Shown here one piece after another: positions 9,003 through 16,189 of a stretch of 32,989 bases of DNA; within the stretch, counting starts at the first letter, position 1; every line of letters starts with the position of its first letter. Position numbers and translations under genes: made by a program. This DNA comes from an uncultured Pelagibacteraceae bacterium (GTDB taxonomy: Bacteria; Pseudomonadota; Alphaproteobacteria; Pelagibacterales; Pelagibacteraceae). A model generated the notes under the pieces. The model was not told where the DNA came from. It ran no database searches and was given only the letters and a program-made list of their open reading frames with translations. Location of the stretch: the NCBI GenBank assembly GCA_902584015.1, contig CACHYG010000010.1:1-32989 (forward strand), written 5' to 3'.

Positions 9003-9405
9003 AGTTGAACAAACTTTATCAATAATTAAACCAGACGCTGTTGAAAGAAATCTTGAACAACAAATAAAATCAATTTTTATAAAAAATGGTTTTCAAATTA
9101 TTAAAGAAAAAAAAATTAAGTTAGAAAAAAACGAAGCAGAGCAGTTCTATAAAGTGCATCAAACTAAACCATTTTATAACGATCTATGTGAATATTTATC
9201 CTCCGGTCCGATACTCGTAATGGTTTTAGAAAAAAAGGATGCTGTTTTAGCTAATAGAAATTTGATGGGTGAAACAGATCCAAAAAAGGCAGAAGAAGGA
9301 ACTATTAGAAAGTCTTATGGAATTTCAATAGACAAAAATTCTGTACATGGATCTGATAGTTCTGAAAATGCCAAAATAGAAATTGAATTTTTTTTTAAAA
9401 ACTAA
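8995..9405 (+). CDS. ndk: Nucleoside diphosphate kinase
   Basis: Transfers the gamma-phosphate of NTPs to NDPs through a phosphohistidine. With the ATG at 8995 the protein is 136 residues, close to the usual 138-141. It begins MSEVEQTLSIIKPDAVERN, the classic Ndk opening. An upstream TTG in frame at 8983 would only add four residues inside pepA and is not preferred. Catalytic H118 lies in NSVHGSDS, and the NRNLMGETDP nucleotide-binding segment is at 87-96. A GAAG stretch just upstream may serve as ribosome binding site. The gene overlaps pepA by 8 bp and converges on purN with a 4-bp overlap (CTAA shared by both stops). Confidence 0.96.
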   Translation: MSEVEQTLSIIKPDAVERNLEQQIKSIFIKNGFQIIKEKKIKLEKNEAEQFYKVHQTKPFYNDLCEYLSSGPILVMVLEKKDAVLANRNLMGETDPKKAEEGTIRKSYGISIDKNSVHGSDSSENAKIEIEFFFKN

Positions 9406-9977
9406 TTTATAATTTTTTTTATTGCACGTGGATATAGCAAGTATTCTTCTTTTTGAACACGTTTTTTTAAAGAAATAACTGTATCTTTTTTTAATATTTT
9501 AATTTTTTTTTGTAATATTATTTTACCACCATCTAGTTTAGAACTTACAAAATGTACAGTGCATCCAGTATATTTTTCACCGTTTTCCAAGACTCTTTTG
9601 TAAGTATTAAGTCCTTTATATTTAGGAAGAAGAGATGGATGAATATTAATTATCTTACCCTTGAATTTTTTAATAAAGTTACAAGACAAGATTTTCATAA
9701 ATCCCGCTAGACAAATTAATTTAATCTTTTTTTCACCTAAAATTTTGAAAATATTTTTTTCTGTATATTTTAAGTCACTAAATTTAAAAGAAAAATTATC
9801 TATCTTTTTTTTGGAAGCATAAATAATACCTTTTGCATTCTTATTACTTGAAATAACTAATTTTACCTTAATTGGGGATTTATTTACCTTAGAAAACTTA
9901 ATTAAATTTCTCATATTTGATCCAGTTCCAGATATGAATATTGCAGTATTGATTTTTCTACCAATGTAATTTTTCAT
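9402..9977 (-). CDS. purN: Phosphoribosylglycinamide formyltransferase PurN
   Basis: Third step of de novo purine synthesis: formyl transfer from 10-formyl-tetrahydrofolate to GAR. The 191-residue protein begins with the ISGTGSNMRNL nucleotide/phosphate-binding loop (15-25). The catalytic triad known from E. coli (N106, H108, D144) is represented by N111 and H113 in INIHPSLLPKYKG and D149 in SSKLDGGKII. Length is slightly below the E. coli enzyme (212). The start ATG at 9977 lies 20 bp inside purM, so translation is likely coupled. The two consecutive purine-pathway genes form a short operon. Confidence 0.95.
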   Translation of the reverse strand: MKNYIGRKINTAIFISGTGSNMRNLIKFSKVNKSPIKVKLVISSNKNAKGIIYASKKKIDNFSFKFSDLKYTEKNIFKILGEKKIKLICLAGFMKILSCNFIKKFKGKIINIHPSLLPKYKGLNTYKRVLENGEKYTGCTVHFVSSKLDGGKIILQKKIKILKKDTVISLKKRVQKEEYLLYPRAIKKIIN

Positions 9978-10977
9978 TAAATTTTACTTTTATTTTTCCT
10001 CTGCAAATTTTACCTATTATGTATGGCTTGTACTTTTGTGGAAAGTATTTACTGATTTTATTAAAATTTTTTTGTTTAATTATTATACAAAAACCAACTC
10101 CACAATTAAAAGTTTTTAACATTTCTGCGTCACTTACATTTTGAGACTTGATCCACTTAAAAATTTTTTTAATTTTTACTTTCGAAAGGTCAATATTTGC
10201 TGTCAATCCATCTGGAATAATTCTTTTAATATTATCCGAAATTCCCCCGCCAGTGATATTAGCGCAAGAATTAATTAAATTTGCATCTAAAAGTTTTAAA
10301 ATTTCTTTAACATAGATTTTTGTGGGTTTTAAAAGTTCTCTTTTCAAAAAATTATTTTTTTTTAAATTAATTTTTTTTTTATTAATTATATTTCGTATAA
10401 GAGAAAAACCATTTGAGTGAACCCCACTAGAGGGAATAGCTATAATTAAGTCATTGGTTTTAATATTTTTTTTACTTAAAATTTTATTATTCTCAACTAA
10501 GCCTACCGAAAAACCAGCTATATCAAATTTATTTTTAGAATATGTACCTGGCATTTCGGCAGTTTCTCCACCTACCAATTTACATTCAGATAAAACACAC
10601 CCTTTATTTATTCCAATTAAAATAGATTTAAGTTTTTTTAAATTTATTTTATTAATTGAAATGTAATCTAAAAATATAAGTGGTTTTGCACCTTGGACAA
10701 TTAGGTCGTTAACACTCATTGCAACGAGGTCTATTCCAATAGTATCGAATTTATTTAATAAATTAGCGATTTCAATTTTTGTTCCAACTCCATCCGTGCT
10801 CGCAACTATGCTCAGATCTTTGTAATTTCTAGGTATAGCAGTAATTGATCCAAATCCGCCAATATTTTTATTTTTTTGTTTTTTTTGGCCTGTGTTTTTT
10901 CTTAAAAATTCAACAAATTTATCTGCACTTTGTATATTTACGCCACTTTTTTGATATGTAAACTTGCTATATTTCAT
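9958..10977 (-). CDS. purM: Phosphoribosylformylglycinamidine cyclo-ligase (AIR synthetase) PurM
   Basis: ATP-dependent ring closure of FGAM to AIR in purine synthesis, cytoplasmic. The 339-residue protein shows the PurM/ThiL-family elements in order: DGVGTKIEIA (62-71), the substrate loop GGETAEMPGTY, GVHSNGFSLIR, and ITGGGISDNIKRIIPDGL. Length is typical (about 345). It is upstream of, and overlaps, purN. The start ATG at 10977 is only 11 bp from the divergent start of the DUF2066 gene, so the purMN promoter must lie at least partly inside that gene's coding sequence. Confidence 0.96.
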   Translation of the reverse strand: MKYSKFTYQKSGVNIQSADKFVEFLRKNTGQKKQKNKNIGGFGSITAIPRNYKDLSIVASTDGVGTKIEIANLLNKFDTIGIDLVAMSVNDLIVQGAKPLIFLDYISINKINLKKLKSILIGINKGCVLSECKLVGGETAEMPGTYSKNKFDIAGFSVGLVENNKILSKKNIKTNDLIIAIPSSGVHSNGFSLIRNIINKKKINLKKNNFLKRELLKPTKIYVKEILKLLDANLINSCANITGGGISDNIKRIIPDGLTANIDLSKVKIKKIFKWIKSQNVSDAEMLKTFNCGVGFCIIIKQKNFNKISKYFPQKYKPYIIGKICRGKIKVKFNEKLHW

Positions 10978-10988
10978 TAAAATAAATT

Positions 10989-12065
10989 ATGTTTTTATAC
11001 AAAAATTATACCCTCTTGAAAAAAACTTATATAATTTTTTTTACAATACTTCTATTTTTAATTTTTCAACAACCGACATATAGTTCTTCAACTTTTGAGG
11101 TAAGTGATATTGAAATAACTGAGCCATTTAACAATAATTTTAAAAAAAAAATTGTTATAGATAAAGCATTTATTTTAGCTTTTAAAAAATTAATAAATAT
11201 GACCGTATCTTCAAACGAAATGATAAAAATAAAAAATTTTAATGTTTTTGAAATTAAAAATTTAGTTGATTCATTTGATATTAAAAATGAAAAATTTATT
11301 AATGATACCTATAAAGCGGTGATAGATGTAAATTTTAATAAACAAAACACTTTTTTATATTTTGAGAAGAAAAATATTTTCCCCTCAATACCTTATAATA
11401 AAAATATTATTATTTTGCCTATTCTAATAGACGCTCAAACAAATAATGTTAATTTATTTAACAAAAACCCATTTTATAAAAATTGGATTATATTTAAAAA
11501 AGAACACCACTTGTTAAATTATATATTGCCTCCAGAAGATCTTGATATAGTAAAAATTTTAAATGAAAAAATAAACGAGCTAGAGGATTACAACTTTACG
11601 AATATAATAAAAAAATATGATACAAACGAATATATTATTTGCCTTATTTATAAAGAGAATTCAAATTATAAAATTTTTTCAAAAATTAAAATCAATGAAG
11701 ACTTAATAATACATAGTAAAACATTTAGTTTCAAAGACGTTAATGACCAAAAAAAATTGGAAAATTTAATAACATTTCTTAAGGAGATCTATGAGGATAA
11801 ATGGAAAGAAATAAATAAAATTAATCGATCAGTTAAATTACCTTTGAATATCTCTATTACCTCTCAAAATTTTAAAAAAAATATAGATTTTAACAAATTT
11901 TTATCATCGACTGAGAAAATTTCTAATTATTATATTAAAGATTTTAATAATGAAAAATTTAATTATAAAATATTATTCAATGGATCGCCAAACCAGTTTT
12001 TAAGTATAGCTGAACAAAAAAATATTTTAATAAGTACAGAAAATCAAATTTGGGAGGTAAAATAA
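10989..12065 (+). CDS. DUF2066 domain envelope protein, function unknown
   Basis: A 358-residue protein with an N-terminal hydrophobic segment (about 14-32, ending QQPTYSSS) that reads as a signal peptide or anchor, followed by a soluble mixed alpha/beta region. The part from about residue 35 resembles DUF2066: F-x-V-x-x-I start, an ...AFKKLIN... helix, and the ...YKAVIDVNFN... and ...ILPILID... strands. DUF2066 proteins have no established biochemical role. The gene lies immediately upstream of the Hda-like gene and next to purMN, a neighbourhood I recall from other alphaproteobacteria, so the pair is probably co-transcribed. The domain call is from memory of the family and is moderately sure. 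Confidence 0.7.
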   Translation: MFLYKNYTLLKKTYIIFFTILLFLIFQQPTYSSSTFEVSDIEITEPFNNNFKKKIVIDKAFILAFKKLINMTVSSNEMIKIKNFNVFEIKNLVDSFDIKNEKFINDTYKAVIDVNFNKQNTFLYFEKKNIFPSIPYNKNIIILPILIDAQTNNVNLFNKNPFYKNWIIFKKEHHLLNYILPPEDLDIVKILNEKINELEDYNFTNIIKKYDTNEYIICLIYKENSNYKIFSKIKINEDLIIHSKTFSFKDVNDQKKLENLITFLKEIYEDKWKEINKINRSVKLPLNISITSQNFKKNIDFNKFLSSTEKISNYYIKDFNNEKFNYKILFNGSPNQFLSIAEQKNILISTENQIWEVK

Positions 12066-12070
12066 GTATT

Positions 12071-12733
12071 GTGGGTGAGTTAGATCAATTATTATTAAAT
12101 TTCAAGGAAACAAAAAACTATCAAAGAGACGACTTTTATGTTTCAAAAAGTAATTTTTTTGCATACAAACTTCTAGATAGCTGGCCAAATTGGGAGAAAA
12201 ATATCATAAATATTCATGGAGAGAAATATTGTGGAAAATCACATCTAACCGAAATATTTGTAAAAAAAAATAAAGGTATAATTTTTGATGCAAATACATT
12301 TCAATTTACTGACCAAAAAGAACTTAAATTATATCAAAATATAATTATTGATAATTTTATTGATGATTTTGATGAAAAATCAATTTTTTCACTTATCAAT
12401 TTTGTAGATCAAAACTCTAAATATTTAATTATAAATTCCACTCGACCAATAAATAAAATTTCTTTTAAATTAAAAGATTTAATTTCCAGATCAAAAAACT
12501 GTCTAGAGGCAAAAATAAACGAACCTGATGATGAATTAATAAAAGTTTTAATTGTAAAGAATCTTTCAGATAAACAAGTGATAATTGATGAAAAATTAAT
12601 AAATTTTGTTGTAAAACTAATACCAAGGTCTTATGGCAAAATATTTGAATTTATATATAAGATTGATCAAATAAGTTTAAAAAAAAAAAAATCTATTGAC
12701 CAAAAAATAATAAAAGAAGTATTAGGAAAATAA
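12071..12733 (+). CDS. hdaA: Hda/DnaA-related AAA+ protein (regulatory inactivation of DnaA)
   Basis: A small DnaA-like AAA+ protein without the DNA-binding domain IV. Hda works with the sliding clamp to stimulate DnaA-ATP hydrolysis after initiation. From the GTG at 12071 it is 220 residues and opens MGELDQLLLNF, where QLLLNF matches the clamp-binding QL(x)LxF element of Hda proteins. The Walker A loop is GEKYCGKS (50-57) and the degenerate Walker B is IIIDNFID. RPINKISFKLKDLISRS fits the sensor I and arginine-finger region. An earlier TTG at 12050 is in frame but lies inside the DUF2066 gene; a strong GGGAGG at 12052-12057 sits 13 nt before the GTG and favours the later start. aspS follows after 1 bp. 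Confidence 0.85.
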   Translation: MGELDQLLLNFKETKNYQRDDFYVSKSNFFAYKLLDSWPNWEKNIINIHGEKYCGKSHLTEIFVKKNKGIIFDANTFQFTDQKELKLYQNIIIDNFIDDFDEKSIFSLINFVDQNSKYLIINSTRPINKISFKLKDLISRSKNCLEAKINEPDDELIKVLIVKNLSDKQVIIDEKLINFVVKLIPRSYGKIFEFIYKIDQISLKKKKSIDQKIIKEVLGK

Positions 12734-12734
12734 C

Positions 12735-14516
12735 TTGAATAGATATAGAACTCATAATTGCTCTGAACTAACAGTAAACAACAGCGGGGATGAAGTGGTT
12801 TTATCTGGATGGGTTCATAAAAAAAGAGATCATGGAAATTTACTTTTTATTGATTTAAGAGATAATTTTGGCACCACGCAGTGTATTATTGAAAAAGATA
12901 AATCTTTTTTTAGAGAATTAGAAAAAATGCAGCTTGAAAGTGTAATCAAGATAAGTGGTATTGTAAGTAAAAGATCAACAGATACTATTAATAAAGATCT
13001 TAAAACTGGTGAAATAGAAATTAAAATAAACTCTTATGAGATTCTAGGAACATGTAAAGAACTTCCTCTTCCGGTTTTTAGTGATCAAGAATATGCAGAG
13101 GAAATTAGACTTAAATACAGATTTTTAGATCTAAGAAGAAAGAAAATTCATTCAAATATTTTACTAAGATCTAAAGTTATTTCATTTATAAGAGAAGAGA
13201 TGAATAAATTTGGTTTTGTTGAATTTCAAACACCAATCCTTACATCATCTAGCCCTGAAGGTGCAAGAGATTTTATAGTTCCAAGCAGACTAAACCCTGG
13301 AAAATTTTACGCATTACCTCAAGCACCACAACAATTCAAGCAATTAATAATGATCTCTGGTTTTGACAAATATTTTCAAATTGCTCCGTGTTTTAGAGAT
13401 GAAGATGCTAGAGCTGATAGAAGTCCTGGCGAATTTTATCAATTAGATTTAGAGATGTCATTTGTAGAACAAGAGGATGTGTTTAAAGTAGTAGAAAATC
13501 TTCTTAATAAGGTATTTAAAAAATTTTCAAATAAAAAATTTTTACATGAAAAATTCCCAAGAATTCCCTTTGAAGATGCAATGCTTAAATATGCAACAGA
13601 TAAACCAGATCTTAGAAATCCATTAGAAATTTATGATTTAACAGAAATATTTCACAGGGACGATGTAAAATTTGAAATATTTAAAAAACTTGTAAAATCT
13701 GGATCAATTGTTAGATCAATAATAACAAAAAATACAAAAGATAAACCAAGAAGTTTTTTTGACAACTTAGATAAATGGGCGAAATCCCAAGGAGCCTCTG
13801 GACTTGCATATTTTACATTGGAAAAAGAAAAAAATATCACAGCCAAAGGGCCAGTAGGTAAATTTTTTTCATCTGAATCATTAATCGAAATTATGAAAAT
13901 AACTGGAGCAAAAGTTGGTGATAGTATATTTTTTTCATGCGATAAAAAGCAAAACGTACTGCAGTTAATGTCCTCTACAAGAGATAAAATTGCAAATGAA
14001 CTAGACTTAATTGATCATAACGTTTTTGCATTTTGTTGGATTGTAGATTATCCTATGTATGATTTAGACAATACCTCAGGAAAAATAAAATTTAGTCATA
14101 ACCCCTTTTCTATGCCACAAGGAGAGGAGAAGGATTTAGACTTAAAAAATCCATTAAATATAAAAGCATACCAATATGATATCGTATGTAACGGGATAGA
14201 ACTTTCTTCTGGTGCAATTAGAAACCATAAACCAGATTTGATGTATAAACTTTTCGAGGTAGTAGGATATAAAAAAATCGACGTACAAGAAAAATTCAGT
14301 GGAATGATTAATGCTTTAAGTTTTGGCGCTCCTCCACATGGCGGCATAGCTCCAGGTATTGATAGGATTATAATGTTATTAGCTGGTGAAAAAAACATAA
14401 GAGAAGTAACACTCTTTCCTATGAACCAAAATGCACAGGATCTTATGATGAACGCTCCATCTCAAATTAGTGACAAACAATTAGCTGAACTAAATATAGC
14501 AATCAAAAAAAAATAG
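12735..14516 (+). CDS. aspS: Aspartyl-tRNA synthetase, bacterial type, probably non-discriminating (Asp/Asn)
   Basis: Class IIb synthetase charging tRNA-Asp. The 593 residues have an OB-fold anticodon-binding domain (about 1-105), the catalytic core with motif 2 FRDEDARADRSPGEFYQLD (220-238) and motif 3 GGIAPGIDR (R544), and the bacterial GAD insertion between them (about 290-410). The anticodon-loop segment KKRDHGNLLF carries His at position 33. The equivalent His31 in the Pseudomonas enzyme is associated with relaxed recognition of tRNA-Asn. This suggests tRNA-Asn is misacylated and repaired by GatCAB, which is inference. The start is TTG at 12735, giving the conserved MNRYRTHNCSEL opening. 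It follows hdaA by 1 bp. Confidence 0.96.
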   Translation: MNRYRTHNCSELTVNNSGDEVVLSGWVHKKRDHGNLLFIDLRDNFGTTQCIIEKDKSFFRELEKMQLESVIKISGIVSKRSTDTINKDLKTGEIEIKINSYEILGTCKELPLPVFSDQEYAEEIRLKYRFLDLRRKKIHSNILLRSKVISFIREEMNKFGFVEFQTPILTSSSPEGARDFIVPSRLNPGKFYALPQAPQQFKQLIMISGFDKYFQIAPCFRDEDARADRSPGEFYQLDLEMSFVEQEDVFKVVENLLNKVFKKFSNKKFLHEKFPRIPFEDAMLKYATDKPDLRNPLEIYDLTEIFHRDDVKFEIFKKLVKSGSIVRSIITKNTKDKPRSFFDNLDKWAKSQGASGLAYFTLEKEKNITAKGPVGKFFSSESLIEIMKITGAKVGDSIFFSCDKKQNVLQLMSSTRDKIANELDLIDHNVFAFCWIVDYPMYDLDNTSGKIKFSHNPFSMPQGEEKDLDLKNPLNIKAYQYDIVCNGIELSSGAIRNHKPDLMYKLFEVVGYKKIDVQEKFSGMINALSFGAPPHGGIAPGIDRIIMLLAGEKNIREVTLFPMNQNAQDLMMNAPSQISDKQLAELNIAIKKK

Positions 14517-14527
14517 ATTATTTTTTT
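14507..14527. repeat. A/T-only inverted repeat across the aspS / TSCPD-like stop codons
   Basis: AAAAAAATA (14507-14515) and TATTTTTTT (14519-14527) are exact complements around GAT, spanning both convergent stop codons. It arises from AAA lysine codons at both C-termini. It could act as a weak bidirectional terminator-like structure with a U-tract on each transcript, but has no GC stem. Confidence 0.3.
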
Positions 14528-15354
14528 CCTTTAAGATTTATGCGAATGTCAGATAAATCAACGAGCTTTTTCTTGTAATTATTTCTTACAAATCCTTTAC
14601 TAGTTATATCTCTTACAATTTTTAAAAATTGATTTTGTTCATCAGCATTATCTGAATCTATATCTCTAGACTTTTCGGCGTTAGATCCTATAGATGGAGT
14701 GTGTGCTAGGTCTTCTCGATTTAAGTATGAAATTGCTAATTCTCTAAATATATAATCAAGCATAGAGGAAGCGCTCAATATTCTATCATTTCCATAGACT
14801 TTACCTGATGGTTCAAATTTTGTATCAACATAAGCATTGACGAATTCATCTAACGGAACACCATATTGCAGGCCTAATGATATTGCTATAGCAAAATTAT
14901 TCATCAAGGCTTTTACTAGTTCTCCTTCCTTGCTAGTATCAATAAATATTTCTCCTATTTTTCCATCCTCATACTCACCAGTATGAAGATAAACTTTGTG
15001 GTCCCCAATAGTTGCTTTTTGAATATATCCTTTTCTTCTATCAGGCATACTAAATCTTTTACTTACACCATCGTGAATTTTTTTAACAAAATTTAGATTT
15101 TCCTCTTTTGTAGAAACTTGTTTTTTTAATTTATCATTACTTAAATTAATAGGGTTATTATTAATTTTCCTATTGTTAATCTCATTATTTTCCAAGCTTT
15201 TTGTTTTTCTATTGTCTAATTTAACCTCTATTATCTCGAATTTACCGTCATCTCTCTTATCTAAAGCAGAAAGCTCTTTTTCATTAACCTCGTCAAGATA
15301 ATGTGTAACTTTAAAACTACAATTATAATATGTTTCTACTAAATATTTTGCCAT
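14518..15354 (-). CDS. Stand-alone TSCPD-like protein related to the C-terminal region of B12-dependent ribonucleotide reductase (NrdJ)
   Basis: 278 residues with no signal peptide. Residues about 104-218 ([20 protein letters not shown] onward, through [34 protein letters not shown] and [14 protein letters not shown]) closely resemble the C-terminal TSCPD region of alphaproteobacterial NrdJ. The reductase barrel is absent. The N-terminus ([20 protein letters not shown]) is a distinct small domain joined by an Asn/Lys-rich linker (about 50-85). The only cysteine is C12, so it lacks the redox-active cysteine pair of NrdJ tails and is unlikely to be a reductase by itself. It should not be annotated as NrdJ. 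It is convergent with aspS (1-bp gap) and divergent from the NDUFA12-like gene. Role unknown; nucleotide sensing or RNR partnership are possibilities only. Confidence 0.8.
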   Translation of the reverse strand: MAKYLVETYYNCSFKVTHYLDEVNEKELSALDKRDDGKFEIIEVKLDNRKTKSLENNEINNRKINNNPINLSNDKLKKQVSTKEENLNFVKKIHDGVSKRFSMPDRRKGYIQKATIGDHKVYLHTGEYEDGKIGEIFIDTSKEGELVKALMNNFAIAISLGLQYGVPLDEFVNAYVDTKFEPSGKVYGNDRILSASSMLDYIFRELAISYLNREDLAHTPSIGSNAEKSRDIDSDNADEQNQFLKIVRDITSKGFVRNNYKKKLVDLSDIRINLKGKK

Positions 15355-15388
15355 AATTTTAATTTATATTTGAGTCGTTGAATGTTTA

Positions 15389-15417
15389 TGTATATACAAA
15401 ATTAAAATTTAGTCTAA
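15389..15417 (-). promoter_or_regulatory. Possible sigma70-type promoter for the TSCPD-like gene
   Basis: Read on the minus strand, TTAGAC (15412-15417) is followed by 17 bp and then TATACA (15389-15394), a plausible -35/-10 pair about 35-58 bp upstream of the start at 15354. The -35 overlaps the inverted repeat at 15404-15427. In DNA this AT-rich chance matches are common, so this is tentative. Confidence 0.35.
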
Positions 15418-15427
15418 TCTAAATTTT
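15404..15427. repeat. Perfect 9-bp inverted repeat in a divergent promoter region
   Basis: AAAATTTAG (15404-15412) and its exact complement CTAAATTTT (15419-15427) are separated by 6 bp. They lie centrally in the 105-bp gap between the divergent TSCPD-like and NDUFA12-like genes. The position suggests a possible operator for one or both genes. It could also be a chance AT-rich palindrome. Confidence 0.45.
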
Positions 15428-15459
15428 GCAATTTGAAATTGAAAAAATAAATTATTTTT

Positions 15460-15822
15460 ATGTTGACAGTTCTAAAACAGATATTCGTATGGTGGAATCA
15501 ACAAACACTTGGAACAAGGATCTACACCTTTTTAAATGGTAATTTTGTTGGCAAGGACGAATTTGGTAACAAGTATTTTGAAAATAAAAAAAAAAATAAA
15601 AGATGGGTCATTTATTCTGGTGAAATTGATGCATCAAAAATATCAAACGATTGGTATTCTTGGATACATTTTACAAAGAACAAAATTGAATTCAAGACGA
15701 ACATAAAAAAATACAATTGGCAAAAACCCCATTCTGAAAATAAAACTGGAACATCCAAAGCATATCATCCTAATAAAAAAAATAATGATATTAAAAAAAA
15801 GTACAATTCTTGGAAAAGTTAA
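15460..15822 (+). CDS. NDUFA12-like complex I accessory subunit (17.2-kDa family)
   Basis: 120 residues matching the NADH:ubiquinone oxidoreductase 17.2-kDa / NDUFA12 family. The opening WWNQQTLGTRIYTFLNG is followed by VGKDEFGNKYFE, the core RWVIYSGEIDASKISNDWYSWIH (about 49-71), and the tail NKTGTSKAYHP. In mitochondria and alphaproteobacteria the protein is a peripheral complex I subunit on the matrix/cytoplasmic side that aids stability. There is no signal peptide or membrane helix. The start ATG at 15460 gives the conserved amphipathic beginning. It overlaps the next gene (DUF2155) by 38 bp; the pair is a recurrent alphaproteobacterial neighbourhood near accBC. Confidence 0.9.
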   Translation: MLTVLKQIFVWWNQQTLGTRIYTFLNGNFVGKDEFGNKYFENKKKNKRWVIYSGEIDASKISNDWYSWIHFTKNKIEFKTNIKKYNWQKPHSENKTGTSKAYHPNKKNNDIKKKYNSWKS

Positions 15823-16189
15823 AGTTTTATTTTATTTTTTATGTTTATGTATAAACATAAGTTATTTATCAGCTGATGCAACAAATTTTGAGGGCACAGA
15901 AATTGAGATTAAGATTCTTGATAAAGTTAGCTCAAAAAATTATAAAGTAAAAATCAGCATTGGAGAGGAAAAGGTTTTTAAAAATATTTCCATAAAGCCT
16001 TTAAAATGTAAAAATTCGGAATTTGACGATAATCCTGAAATAATTGCATATTTACAAGTAAAGGATTTAAAAGATACAGATAATGATGAAGTATTTGTAT
16101 TTAATGGTTGGACTTTCTCATCAAGCCCATCGATAAATACATTTGATCACCCTGTTTATGATATTTGGTTAATAAAATGTTCTAATTAA
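15785..16189 (+). CDS. DUF2155 periplasmic protein
   Basis: 134 residues with a signal peptide (about 1-31: basic start, hydrophobic VLFYFLCLCINISYL, then SADA). The mature domain begins ...IEIKILDKVSSKNYKVKI and ends FNGWTFSSSPSINTFDHPVYDIWLIKC. The W-x-F-x-SSP-x-x-x-x-x-x-HPVYD-x-W-x-x-x-C pattern is the DUF2155 signature. Two cysteines of the mature chain (in LKCKN and the last-but-two residue) could form a disulfide. Function is unknown in the family. The start ATG at 15785 lies 38 bp inside the preceding gene in another frame; no later in-frame ATG leaves a complete signal peptide. Its stop interlocks with the accC stop (TTAA, 4-bp overlap). Confidence 0.85.
   Translation: MILKKSTILGKVKVLFYFLCLCINISYLSADATNFEGTEIEIKILDKVSSKNYKVKISIGEEKVFKNISIKPLKCKNSEFDDNPEIIAYLQVKDLKDTDNDEVFVFNGWTFSSSPSINTFDHPVYDIWLIKCSN

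Noticed and set aside
14096..14398. Open frame of about 100 codons on the minus strand inside aspS
   Set aside because: It is antisense to the strongly conserved motif 3 region of AspRS, shows no recognisable domain, and such frames are expected opposite AT-rich genes with few CTA/TTA/TCA codons in the matching phase.
14518..15354. Interpretation as a truncated nrdJ pseudogene
   Set aside because: The frame is intact over 278 codons, has a separate N-terminal domain not belonging to NrdJ, sits in a tight gene neighbourhood and shows no nearby remnant of the reductase barrel.
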